Assembly: GCA_003864495.1 (NCBI GenBank) | Contig: PEDN01001381.1 | Location: forward strand, 1 to 64,000 | Origin: Nemopilema nomurai | Lineage: Eukaryota > Cnidaria > Scyphozoa > Rhizostomeae > Rhizostomatidae | DNA: 64,000 nt | Direction: 5' to 3' | In this document: piece after piece, positions 47,901 through 58,809 of the stretch | Layout of the letters: each line of letters starts with the position of its first letter | How positions within the stretch are numbered: the stretch's first letter is position 1 | The notes under the pieces: model-generated | What the model was told of the DNA's origin: nothing | What the model saw: the letters and a program-made list of their open reading frames with translations, nothing else | Databases searched by the model: none | Translations under genes and position numbers: made by a program

Positions 47901-50900
47901 AAACATCCTTGTGTAAATGGGATCAAAAGCGAATTTAAATATGGTTGGAGTTAGAATATACAGTGTAGGGAGTTTGGCGGTAAAAATACTTCTACGCATC
48001 TTCTTCATCCCCCGTCATTCCTGGATGGAAATTGTGAGGTGGATCCACGGGGTGTCTTTAGGTACCCATCAAAAAGCTCGGCATTCGTAAGCTATGGGAT
48101 CGCAGATCGTTTCTAGCCAAGATGAAATAGTCATTGAAGAAAGTATCACGAAATGAAGAAAATTGGCAAAAAGTACCGATGGCGCTATGGCGAAAGACGC
48201 ACTCACACCGACCCGAGCCTAGACTAGGCCAGGCAGACTTTTACAAAGAACACAACTGGATTACACGAACATGCGACGTTTGCTACAATTTCTCGCCTGA
48301 TTAGTAAGCTGATGCACCTTTGATTACTAAATATTACTCTTGCACAGCAAGGGGTCCGTTTCCATGCAAAACGCCTTTTCAAATCGGAAAGGGCTTTTAA
48401 TCCGCCTATTTAGTTAAATACACTAATGACAGTCTCGTTTTGATTTTAAATTCTTTTTCGGCAGCTCACGTGGCATTCATCTGCAGTCCATGGTCAAGAG
48501 AAATAGATCCAACCCCTTTAAGAAGAAACTTTACCAATTAACCTTATATTGTCCGGCGAATTGGATAAATGGGCTTTTGTTCAACAGTCGAATCAGCTGC
48601 TTTGGTTTACAATCCAATGACGGAACGAGGGAGTTTATAGTTTCAACGATTCAACATCAATGTGAAATTGCTATTTTGACAACCAACTAAAACTCTACGT
48701 CTTTTCTGTGAGGCCTCCGTTGAGAAATCAAGCCTTTTAGTATAATTTCCACTTAACTCTGGTCATTGATGTGGTTATCATTGAAACTACCTAAGCCTTT
48801 TCGTAATTAGATTCCATAACGGTTTGCCATAGACACTTGGAGGTTTAACACCCAGAACCAATCAAATCCCCTCGTGTTGAAGAAACTTGCGTTTATGAAA
48901 TCAAAACTCTGCAACTAAATGCAATGAAATTAAATCAAATTTCAATTATGAATAGGATAATCCATTTTGTAAAGGCAAGTTCGGGTTGTCACGTGGAAAT
49001 ATTAGCAGTTTGTTTCAAACCATAATACGGGTGGAAAACATGGCCTATTGGAAAGAGACGGACACATTGGTCAAGCCCCATTCAGTCTGCAATCTCAAGC
49101 AGAAAAATCGAGGTCAGAAAGAAAGGAAAACAATCATATGTTGTTTATCGAAAGGTGGGAACATTCCTGGAGAAAGATTGGCTGAAAGATATTTTGAATA
49201 GATCTTTTAGCATAATACGTATGATTAGCATAGTTAGTACAATCACGCTGTAAATGTTCGAGCAGAAAGATACTAGATTGACTCGTGACTCTATAGAGAA
49301 TATGCAGAACACGATAATGACAGAGAGCAAAATGAGCGATGAGGTATTCTCAACTTGCCCTGCACCAGGATTCCCATGTACTTCTTAACAATTTATTTCA
49401 AATGAACGATTTCCTCGCCTTCGTTACTGATTACAACGAGTCCTGATTAAACCTCCGTGGGCTTTGTTAACCTGCCATTTCAGTCGAAAAGATTGTTGAT
49501 TTTGAGCTCTTTGCAAATTGGAAATCCCCTCCTAACAAGGTTGCAAGATCTGCTTTTTGAATCTACTGATCGTATCTGCTTCCTGCAGTGTCAACAAGCA
49601 ATGAGCACAACTTCGAAAAAAGGATGCCCTCGCCACATTGATAGTTTTAGCAAGCCCATCTAAGTTCAACGCCTTTGTCCACTGCATAGCTTACGACATT
49701 GAATTAATTAAAAAATGATCATGAATTTGTCAGGTCTTTGGTTCTCTTCAGTGGTTGACAGTTGCGTTGATTTTCTTTATCTCTCCCTGTCACTGCAATC
49801 CTGCCCTGTATGTTTAACTACTTACAATTCCGTGCAAACAGTTCAACTGCACAAAACACAGGATCTAATCCCCTTCATATCACTTCAGTATTAAAGGACA
49901 GTTTGACATTGGGCATCACTTAATTACTTCCTTACACGAAAGTTCTTCGTTATACTAAATTTAAGCTGGTTAACGAATCGTACGAAAAGATACGGTACGT
50001 ACTCTATACAGTGGGGTGGTAAAAACTCTCTGCTAATGGCGAGTAGTTGCGAAAGTCATGGGCCTTCTGAAGGGTACTCAATAATGACGTAAATCAAGGC
50101 TCCCCCGAAAGGGTGCGTAATCCAGGCCAGGAGGCTAAATTATGAAAACATGTGACTCAACAATGGCAAAGTAGTAGCTCAAATTGGCGGATTGGAAAGG
50201 GAAAAAAGTTGCTGAATTTCAAGCTTGCTAATTTGGGAAGAAGATCTAGCTACCCCGTTTTTCCCATATCATAATCCCGGTGCCAATGAATCTTTGTCTA
50301 GGTCTTCTCGTCTTCTTTATTTCTGGCACTTTCAAACAGTAGGGTCAATATTTCAAGGTACTCATTCGCTCTTCTCACCTTTCCATAAAGCTTATAATCT
50401 GCCAAGGCTTTTTTTGGAATTTATTGAAAAGGGAAAGATCATAAAAGCATTGACCATAAATGAACCACGCTAAAGGCGAAGAACTCCGCTTCACTACAAA
50501 GAAAAAAGCCCCCGTCCTCAGAAAACCTGTCGTTTAATATTCAGAGCGACGATGTTTGACTGAGGCGGAGTCGTACATTCGGCACCAAATGCCTAAACAC
50601 GCATTCTTCTCGAGGTATGACGTAAAAGGGAGAGCCTGTTCCACCTTAAGTGGTTGTTTACAGTAAACACAGCAGCAGTCAAAGCGAGCTTGTCTCATAG
50701 AATACGAGGTAGTTTTTCATTTCTCAGAACAATCGACTGCACGTCGAGCCAAATACAGATTTACCTTTGAACAGGTGGTCGAATGGAGAAGCGTCGTGCG
50801 TGGCGAGACAGAGTCGTTGCGGAGTATCACCTCTGACAAACCATAACCAACACCCTATTGCTGGTATGCCCCGAGAGTTCTTGGACAATTACATTCGCGT

Positions 50901-53177
50901 TAAAGGAAAACAAACAACGCGTGCAGGTGAAGGTGGACGATGATTATGGCCTCTTATTAAGGACTAATGAGCAAGTGGAATTCTCACAATCAGGTCCTTG
51001 TTTAACGAGTCCCCTGTGCACTTGCTCACGACGTGTATAACAACCCATTGTCAATACATGATTACTTGATTAGTTGATTACTTGATCAACTGATTGCTTC
51101 GGAATCAAGAGCACTGTGAGTGTTGCTTCCTCAAATAAACAGGCCATCGAAAGGATGATGTGAAAGTGACAAAGAAAAACCTCTACGTTTCTTGGACAAA
51201 AAGTGTTTGAGGAACTCTAAAGAAGCCATCGATCTCTTGTTTTGGTGTTATTGCTTATATACACGGAATTCAGCTAGTCATGTAACTACAAATGAAAATA
51301 TCCATCAATCCCGAAACGATTACTACACCTGGGCTTAAGCTACCCTTGTTTGTTGTTGGTAAAAATTTGACTTTTGCATTGGATATATCAAAATAAGAAC
51401 ATTAATTATAGAGCTTTTAAGACCCATCTCTAGACGAAGCCCTAAAAGCTTCTTCGTCACCTTGTGTTGAAAATGGGCCATGGCATTTAGGAGCTTTTAA
51501 GGCACGACCAGTGGATCAAATCAATAATTCTATTTAGGAGATAAGTGTCAGAATACCAATCTGATAAAAAGAGGAATTAAACAGATCGCTCTCCTGTTAC
51601 GTCTAGCCAAACAAATGCAAAGCACACAAAATCGAAGAATTGTCAAGCTTATAAGCATGAACCACTTTTTCTTTATTTGAATGGGATTTCTTTCTCTGAA
51701 TTGTGGATATTTATTCCTGACAAAGACTGCCATACTGAAGTATCTCCTAAGACAACAACCAAACAGGAGATGAAGACCAGAATCTGAAAACCAACAAAAA
51801 GCAACAAGCAACGTCCTCCGAGGTGCTGCCAGTCAAATGAGACATCACTCTTCATATCACCCAATAATAATGCAAGAGATGTTGGCTGGTGTTTTGTAGG
51901 CCAATAAAATTTACGCAGGTTATAACACTTGCAATGAATGACACCCGTTGCACGACGAGATATCTGGTTTCTGAGACCTCTACCTACAGCGGTACCGGGT
52001 CATAGCCAGCCTGAGTCATACACAGCCGAACGGGACGGCCCGAGTAGTCTACTATCCCATCGGGTGCTTGTCTTCTCGGGCTTAGTAATGTTTACACCCA
52101 CTGGGCATCAAACAAAACACGTACGAAAAAACCTAACCAGGAAATGCTTCTGCCTGCGACTTCAATCAATGCTCGTCTCGATACTACTGCTTTTCCACTG
52201 TGTTTCATTCACACGCGTGGCTATGCTAGAAAACAGTGTCTTCGCCTCGTACCATGCCCGAAGTGGTGTTGCATACACTGGCGTGCCACCCACGAACAAT
52301 TCTCGTACCGCCGTGTTTGCCAGACTCTAGCAGCAAGAGTCAAGAATTCGTCACCCCTCAAGCCTTTGAGCAAAGGTATCGAGAACCGTTGCTCTAAAAA
52401 CAACTGGATCCGGCTGGGCCTGAAACAACTCAAACTGGGTCTGAAAAATCAATTCGCGTTGCTCGAAATGATCTTCCTTGCAGTCAAAGACAGCCATGCT
52501 TCCAGAGCACCCTTCTTTGGTTTCATCACGAAATTTCCTAATCAAAAATGCTCTTCTCCTCAGAAGAAGAAAAATATTTGTTATGTGGCATGATGGGGAG
52601 ATAGTTCTGGGCCTTAAAAACCCGATTATTATTAGAGCACTGTAATGATAAATGACAGCGAATTTCCTACAAGGGGGCAGTAAGGGGATAAAATGTTTTC
52701 ATCAAGATGAATTTGATTGCCAGTTCCTGGTCTTGTCCAAGTGCGTGCTATGTAGCAAGTTATAAGTTGCACACTAAACAAAAAAATTGTTGGTAAATTT
52801 CACTAGCAACTTTCTTGAAATCTTCGATGCAATATCTATAAATCATAAATTGTGCTTTCACATCAGTCATTTTTCATTTTTGTGGAGGTTTCCTTTCATA
52901 CTGTAACATGTGTATGTCTCAAACAACATCCAAGGGTATAAAAGTTTACAAGAAAACAAAAAAGAACTCCAGCAATTGGTTATCGGTAAGCGAAATAAAT
53001 AAAACATCATTTAATATCTGCACGCAACTTTTGCTATTGGAAACTCACAAATACACCGCTAAACAAACTATTATCCTTCTTAAACAGATATAAATAATAA
53101 CCGATATTACCAATGTGAGGGCATCTTCTGAAAATTTAACAACCAAATGACAGAAAAGTGACGTTCATTCAAGTTAG
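44999..53177. other. Gene-poor region upstream and downstream of FOXB
   Basis: About 8 kb without any recognised exon. Open frames are short, and no tRNA, rRNA or long repeat was seen. The block at 51.9-52.6 kb is GC-richer with overlapping long frames on both strands and is listed separately. Confidence 0.4.
51938..52593. other. GC-richer block with overlapping open frames, possible decayed gene or element
   Basis: Plus-strand frames of 130 and 149 codons overlap, and minus-strand frames of about 64-70 codons cover the same DNA (for example one containing EDHFEQRELIFQTQFELFQ). None matches a family recognised here. The long frames reflect higher GC and few stops. It may be a degraded element or an unrecognised gene. 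Confidence 0.2.
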
Positions 53178-53183
53178 TTTATT
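53178..53183 (-). terminator. Polyadenylation signal candidate for the FOXB gene
   Basis: TTTATT on the plus strand reads AATAAA on the minus strand, about 230 bp past the forkhead stop codon. Context only. Confidence 0.35.
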
Positions 53184-53414
53184 TTAATTTCAGCATAATT
53201 TGTCGAGTTTCTTCAAAATGTTCAGGTGTGGCATTGGTCCTGTTCCCTGCTTTAAAACCAATTATTCTCAACTAGGGATCTTCAGTATCTTAAATAACTC
53301 AGCAACAATTCTCAACGTTGTTAGATAGCCTGAATAAGTTCCCTATTTGTCCTATGTTTGATCGCAAAACACACGACCTAGGCTTCAACAGCAAATAAAT
53401 TAACTTTGTTACCA

Positions 53415-54204
53415 TCAATGCAGACAACAGCACCGCACTGGTCTGAATGCTGTCCTTGAGCATTTCGTACAATAGCAACGATTGGGGTGTCGAAGTCGGT
53501 CCGGGGCTGATCGGTTGCAAAACCTCTGATACGGATGAAAGGAAAAGTACATTGGCGATGGATGCGATGCTATTGGGTTGTGAATACGCAATCTTTCCTG
53601 CGTTTTGTCGGATAGCCTTTTGCTTTCCTTAGGGTCTTCCTCGCGCTTCAGGATGCTCTCGATAGTAAAACTCTTGCTTCTGTTCTCTGGTATTGAACTA
53701 AACTTCGTCGTCTCTGGCAGCTGGCATAACTTCGTATCCTTTTGCAAGTTTTTCCCCGTGATTTCAAATGGCTGCATTTTCACCTCCTTCGCATGGCCGT
53801 TTTCGTTGGAAAAGTCCGATACACTTTCTTGTTTGACCTTGATATCGACATTTGCCGACTTCGCGTTCTTCTTCGCGAGAAACCTCCTTTTCCGTCGCAG
53901 AAAACTCCCATCCTGGAACATTTCGGCACAGTCCGGGTGCAAGGTCCAGTAGCTCCCTTTCCACCGTGCTCTGTCCCTCTGAGCACCTTTATGAAACAGT
54001 CATTAAATGATAAGTTGTGCCGCAATGAGTTTTGCCATTTTGGTCGAGTTTTACGGTAGAAGGGAAAATTGTCTGTAATGAACTTGTAGATTTGACTCAG
54101 GGTCATCATTTTGTTCGTCGAGCTGTGGATAGCCATCGCACACAAGGCAACGTACGAGTAAGGCGCTTTTCGTCCCCGTACGTGCTCTTTCTTGGTCTTG
54201 GCAT
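53415..54204 (-). CDS. FOXB: FOXB-type forkhead transcription factor, frame broken by two single-base losses
   Basis: Intronless, from ATG 54204 to TGA 53415, about 263 codons. The start MPRPRKSTYGDEK matches the FOXB signature start. The forkhead domain follows (PYSYVALCAMAIHSS, MMTLSQIYKFITDNFPFYR, KWQNSLRHNLSFNDCFIKV, then SYWTLHPDCAEMFQDGSFLR). Near the C-terminus FTIESIL (53649-53669) is an eh1-like Groucho-binding motif, as in FOXB. The frame shifts by one base twice inside or next to the domain. The first is at GCGCCTTAC (around 54161-54166), between DEKR and PYSY. The second is at AAAGGGAGC (around 53953-53960), between GGKG and SYW. Each is repaired by one extra base in a short C or G run. 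Residues on both sides are fully conserved, so assembly error or a very recent loss is likelier than an old pseudogene. A third shift near 53600 may hide the true C-terminus. Confidence 0.85.
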
Positions 54205-54744
54205 TTTTTCAGCCCAGCTATTTCCAAATTCTCCGTGCAACGTGGTCTCGTGCCTAGATCCAGCAAGTGACCGCCTTTTCGACGTTTTCTGTACAATACA
54301 CTGTGGTACAGCTCCCGTTGACTGTATAGCAAATCCCTGTAATTGTTTGTTTAGTGATCCTTCTTCAGTGTAGCCTGCTATCCCGCGAACGCTGCTCTAA
54401 GAGGTCACGCGTATATGACATTCCAATGCATGCCATCGAATACTTATACACAGCCACAGCCTCGTCTCCGCAATGCTACAGCATGATGTCATAGCGTTCT
54501 TTCGGGGGGTCGTGTCGGGTCAACAAAAGTACCGCTCACAGGTTTGTTGCCGTTAACATGCGCGTCTAGTTGAGCACGCAGGTCGAATACCGTACCTGAT
54601 TTCATAACCACCAATCAATCAAGCTGCAATTTTAGCCAATAACCGCCGGTTCATCATCGAGAATAAAAGACCGAATCAACTCGCGTGCAAGCCCCCCGAA
54701 ATTTTGAACTTTGAAATAATTCTCTAAACATTTTGCAAATCACA
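54205..54744 (-). other. FOXB upstream region
   Basis: No coding exon recognised. It should contain the promoter and 5' UTR. It is GC-richer close to the start codon and AT-rich beyond 54.7 kb. No specific regulatory site can be defended. Confidence 0.35.
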
Positions 54745-55174
54745 TACTGTAGGAACAGTTCACGCTTTTTTTTATAAGAAACCACTTTATAAGGAACCTA
54801 CATGTAGAAGGCCGAAATATTTTAAGAACTTATACTACTAAAAACGAAATCCCTAAGGAACTTTTCCATTTGAAAATTTTTTATAACTGCAAGTATCAAA
54901 AACTAAAAAGCCGGTTCCATTCATTTGCAGCCAATACTCACATAGATTGTTTGCTATTCGTGTGTCGAGTGCTTTATTTAGTAGTTTCCGCATATTCTAT
55001 CTTGCCCCTCTCTCTGTTAAGTGTTAAGGCTTATTGATGTGCAGTGAAAATTAAAAAACTTTTAAGGAACTTTTGGTACTAAAATCTGATGACTTGAGGT
55101 CTACCAATAAGGAACATTTTGAACTAGGCCTTGTGGTAGGTTCCTTATAAAAAAGCGTGTACTGTAGGAACAGT
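54745..55174. mobile_element. 400-bp inverted-repeat element flanked by a 15-bp direct repeat
   Basis: The 15-mer TACTGTAGGAACAGT occurs at 54745-54759 and 55160-55174. Between them, the ends are inverted copies: left TCACGCTTTTTTTTATAAG, right CTTATAAAAAAGCGTG. A further 15-bp inverted pair TTATAAGGAACCTAC lies at 54787-54801 and 55136-55150. The interior repeats AAGGAACTTTT-like motifs. There is no coding capacity. The direct repeats could be a target-site duplication or the outermost part of the element. Confidence 0.6.
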
Positions 55175-55885
55175 ATTTTCGAAGCAAACATTTGTATCAA
55201 AAAAACATTTCAAATGGTGTTCTTTGGACATAAAACATTGTATTGTATGAGAAACTATTCATCCTATATCAAATTCAAGAAAGTCTAATTGCGCAATTTT
55301 TTTGGAAATTCATAGCGAAAAAACAGCGCACAGAGTATGAATAAAACATAATGTAATAAGAGATTGAAGAAAGTATTAGACTGTTTTAAAAATGTTGGAT
55401 GGAGATGGTTGTGAGACTTTCTTGACTCTGGTCTGAAACTTGAAGCATCCCCCCCTAACTATTAAAGCCACCCTCTCCCCTTCAAAACCAGATAATTGGT
55501 GGCGGGTGGTAACAAGTTGTATAGAGAGATGCAAGGTTCTTGTAAATGAAAGAGGGTCAAGCAGCGCATTTCTGCATTAAGAGGCATTAAGGCTGTATAA
55601 ACAGAGGCAGACGAAAGCAAGGCAATAACGAGGATTAGGTAGGCAAGGGACCGCCGCGAAAGACAGAGAGCGCGATGGCACGGGTTTATCGGATTCGCTG
55701 CCAAAACAAAGGCATCATAAAGTAGCATAAAGAGAAATTGATTGATGGATAAAAAGGCAACTGTTTAGCAACATCAAAGAGATCAATTTGAGTACAGGCA
55801 GCGCGCTATTATTCCTCATAGATTACACTGCTACAGCACAAAAGCACGGCGAATTATGATAGGCTCAAGATGAAATATGGTGTGC

Positions 55886-55975
55886 TTAAAGGTATCAGCA
55901 TCTATGAGGCACTGAAGGAAATACCGCATATTAAAGGTATCAGCATCTATGAGGCACTCAAGAAAACACCGCATA
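55886..55975. repeat. Two tandem copies of a 45-bp unit
   Basis: TTAAAGGTATCAGCATCTAT and the following bases to GCATA occur at 55886-55930 and again at 55931-55975, with a few substitutions in the second copy. No coding context. Confidence 0.8.
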
Positions 55976-58649
55976 AGGGAGAATCGTCTTAGAGGTGATT
56001 GCTCTCCTAATGGCAGACGGCTAAGACCACGAAGCTTGCCCTCAAAATATTAAGCAATAAATCACTAATTGCCAGAGGGGTCTTTGCTCTCGAAAGGAGT
56101 TGGCCCGTTGGCACAGCTATCCCATATGGCGAGTGTTCAGAGCAAATTTACGCCGGCAAATTAATGGGATTCTCTTGAAATCCCTTTGTCGACAGGTACT
56201 TGTTCTGAGAATGAAGCTAAAAAAAGCTGATCAGGCTAGGTCAACGATGATCAAGTGTCATGATAATTTAAAAGTTTGATTTGGGACACTCTGCTTATAG
56301 GATGGCGTGTTCTTCTGATCGTACCTTACAAGTACACAAGGCCTAACTAACTGGTTTAGCTTGAACTTCTGTCTGCAAGATATCAGTTGGTTATAGCGTT
56401 AATTAGAACAAAAAAGAAAGAGATTGATTTTCAATTAACATTAATAATGATCCTGATATCAATCTTAAACTTGGGAAACTATGGTCAATAATTCCATAAT
56501 CATTATGTATTCTTGTACATTTTAAATAACCTCGAACATCAGACACTTCGAAAACTGTGATGTCAATACTGAGTCTATGTACGAATCAAGATTCCAATAA
56601 TGGACACTGCTCCTAGTTACAGCTCCCTCTACCCCCCTTTCACTACCTCTCTTCTCCTTGAGCCCATGCTATAACTATTGCAATCGTTTGACGACAGATG
56701 TTGAAATTGCGCGTTGGAAAAGAGGCTGCATATACTCCTTGAAGGAGGCCAGTTTCACTATTGCTTTTAGAAAACAATACCTGAAATCGTCCATTGGTCT
56801 GTATTGAGAAGTAAAAAGCAGGAAAATCAAAATTCGTATCATTAATCGAGCCATGAGTTGGTGCATCGGAACCTTGTCAAACATATTCGTCCACTGAACA
56901 CCAATGACTCAAGTCAACACAGCAAAGGAACTAAAGGAGTAGCTGATAGCAAAGTCGATCGAGTACTAAGTTTTCATGAAGGCACAATCTTCAGACGTTC
57001 TCTTCATGCAGCGAGGACATCTGATAGACAATTGCATTTACTCTCTTCAGAGGTAGGAACATGTCAAGAAAAAACTCACACAACCAACATTGCACCAACA
57101 TAGACGGTTTAACGGTTTAGAATAAACAAAATCTTTCTAAATATATCTGAAATATTTCGCAGAATAACCCGCACATAAAAAAATTACTCCTAGCCTTATG
57201 CTTTTTACCGAGCGAAATCGAGAAACTAAATAAAAAAATGTTTAATCAATTTTAGAAACAGATGGATAAGGACAAAACTAGCACATGCTCAGTAAACATA
57301 TTGGTGGATGGAGAGACACTGGCGAAAACCATTCGATGAAGAAATATAGGGGGAGTGAGGCGAATAACTGTGGAATATGCGCACAGGCTGATTGGTGGTT
57401 TGGTAATGCAGCACCTGACAGAAGGCCTGAACAGGACGCAAGCATGTGGCCGAGAACAAGGCGAAGACGAGATTTGCACGGCCAATTAGTATGTGGTATA
57501 TTAAACGTAAACAATTTCAAATTGTAATTTGAGCCAATTAGCTTTGGTTGGTGATATCAAAGAACACATAGGATGGAGACGGCTTAGGATGGATGGATTA
57601 TGTAGATGCTCGTTCTTGATCCACGATTTAGAAAGAAAAGTCAAAATCGCCATGGCGCTCTCGATGAGACGTCATTCCCTTTGAAGAGACACCGCGAATA
57701 GCGAGCGACGTGACACCCGGCCGATTAACAGAAATCAAATCCAGCCTTGAACCCTCTAATTCCTGCTCGCAACAGCTAAATGCCTGCAATTTATGACTTA
57801 CACTTCACATCAATAATGATTGTTATTCTATATAAGATTAATCTCTTGCTAAGTTGGCAAAAGATCTCCTTGACATGGACTCTTCCCTAGCTGACATCAG
57901 ACCCACGGCTCTCTTCTTTCCGTATATCACACGACTTAAAGATTGGGAGCTCAATGTACACGGGCAGCAGGAAATCCTCACGGACAAGCCTCTGCTATGT
58001 AACCACCGTATTGTTGCCCATTGCCATTCAAACGGGCGTGGAAATCGTGGACAAAGGGCTTCGAACGATCAGGCAACAGGCAGCATTATCAGGGAACGGA
58101 GGAGCGGTTTCTAGATAGCCATATATTACAATAGTGTTATAAGTGTGATGTCACCAAAAGCCTATTTTAAGAATTTTTGAATTTTAACTACATGTCATTA
58201 AAGATCACCATGACATGTGTCCAAATATGCACAATTGGCCAAATACGTCTATAATCGGCTGAGATATGGTAAATGAAACACTTGAAGTTTGGTAACAAAT
58301 CACTGTTCTTTTGGCTCTGTTTCCCATATTCTTACCGACCTCCAACGAAAATTCGTCTTGCAAACTTTAGGCCCTGAACATACAAGCCTCAACATACCAA
58401 ATCGTTGACCAACAACAACCACTACTCTAAGACCATCGATACTGAAGACGTTGGTTCAGGCGTAACGCCGAACAACGAAAGACGTCATCACAACATTCGC
58501 CTTACCACCATGTGTTATACTGTACATGCTATTTTGACGTTGGAACGCGGCTTTACTTATATCTGTGCCGGTGCAATACTGCCGTTTTGCAATATTGTGT
58601 CCATTCAAAGTGCTATACAGATGCATATGACACTTATATGATACAACTA

Positions 58650-58809
58650 CAGGGGCGCAACTAGGATATTTTAAGGGCAGGGTAGTAGGTAGAAATCGGG
58701 CATAAAGACATCGGATTTCCATGGGAATAGGGCAAAATTAGCCTCCTTGCCAAAAAGGGCAGGGGTTGTAGCCCCCGCAACTACCCCCCCCCCCTTAGAT
58801 GCGCCCCTG
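58650..58809. mobile_element. 160-bp MITE with CAGGGGCGCA ends and AACTA duplication
   Basis: The left end CAGGGGCGCAACTAG is mirrored by the right end CTTAGATGCGCCCCTG. Both sides are flanked by AACTA (58645-58649 and 58810-58814), a perfect 5-bp duplication. The interior has GGGGGTAGTTGC-type and C-rich runs and no coding capacity. Confidence 0.75.

Noticed and set aside
53764..54145. Minus-strand forkhead frame read straight through without a shift
   Set aside because: Past GGKG the frame gives no forkhead residues, while the adjacent frame gives SYWTLHPD and the rest of the wing.
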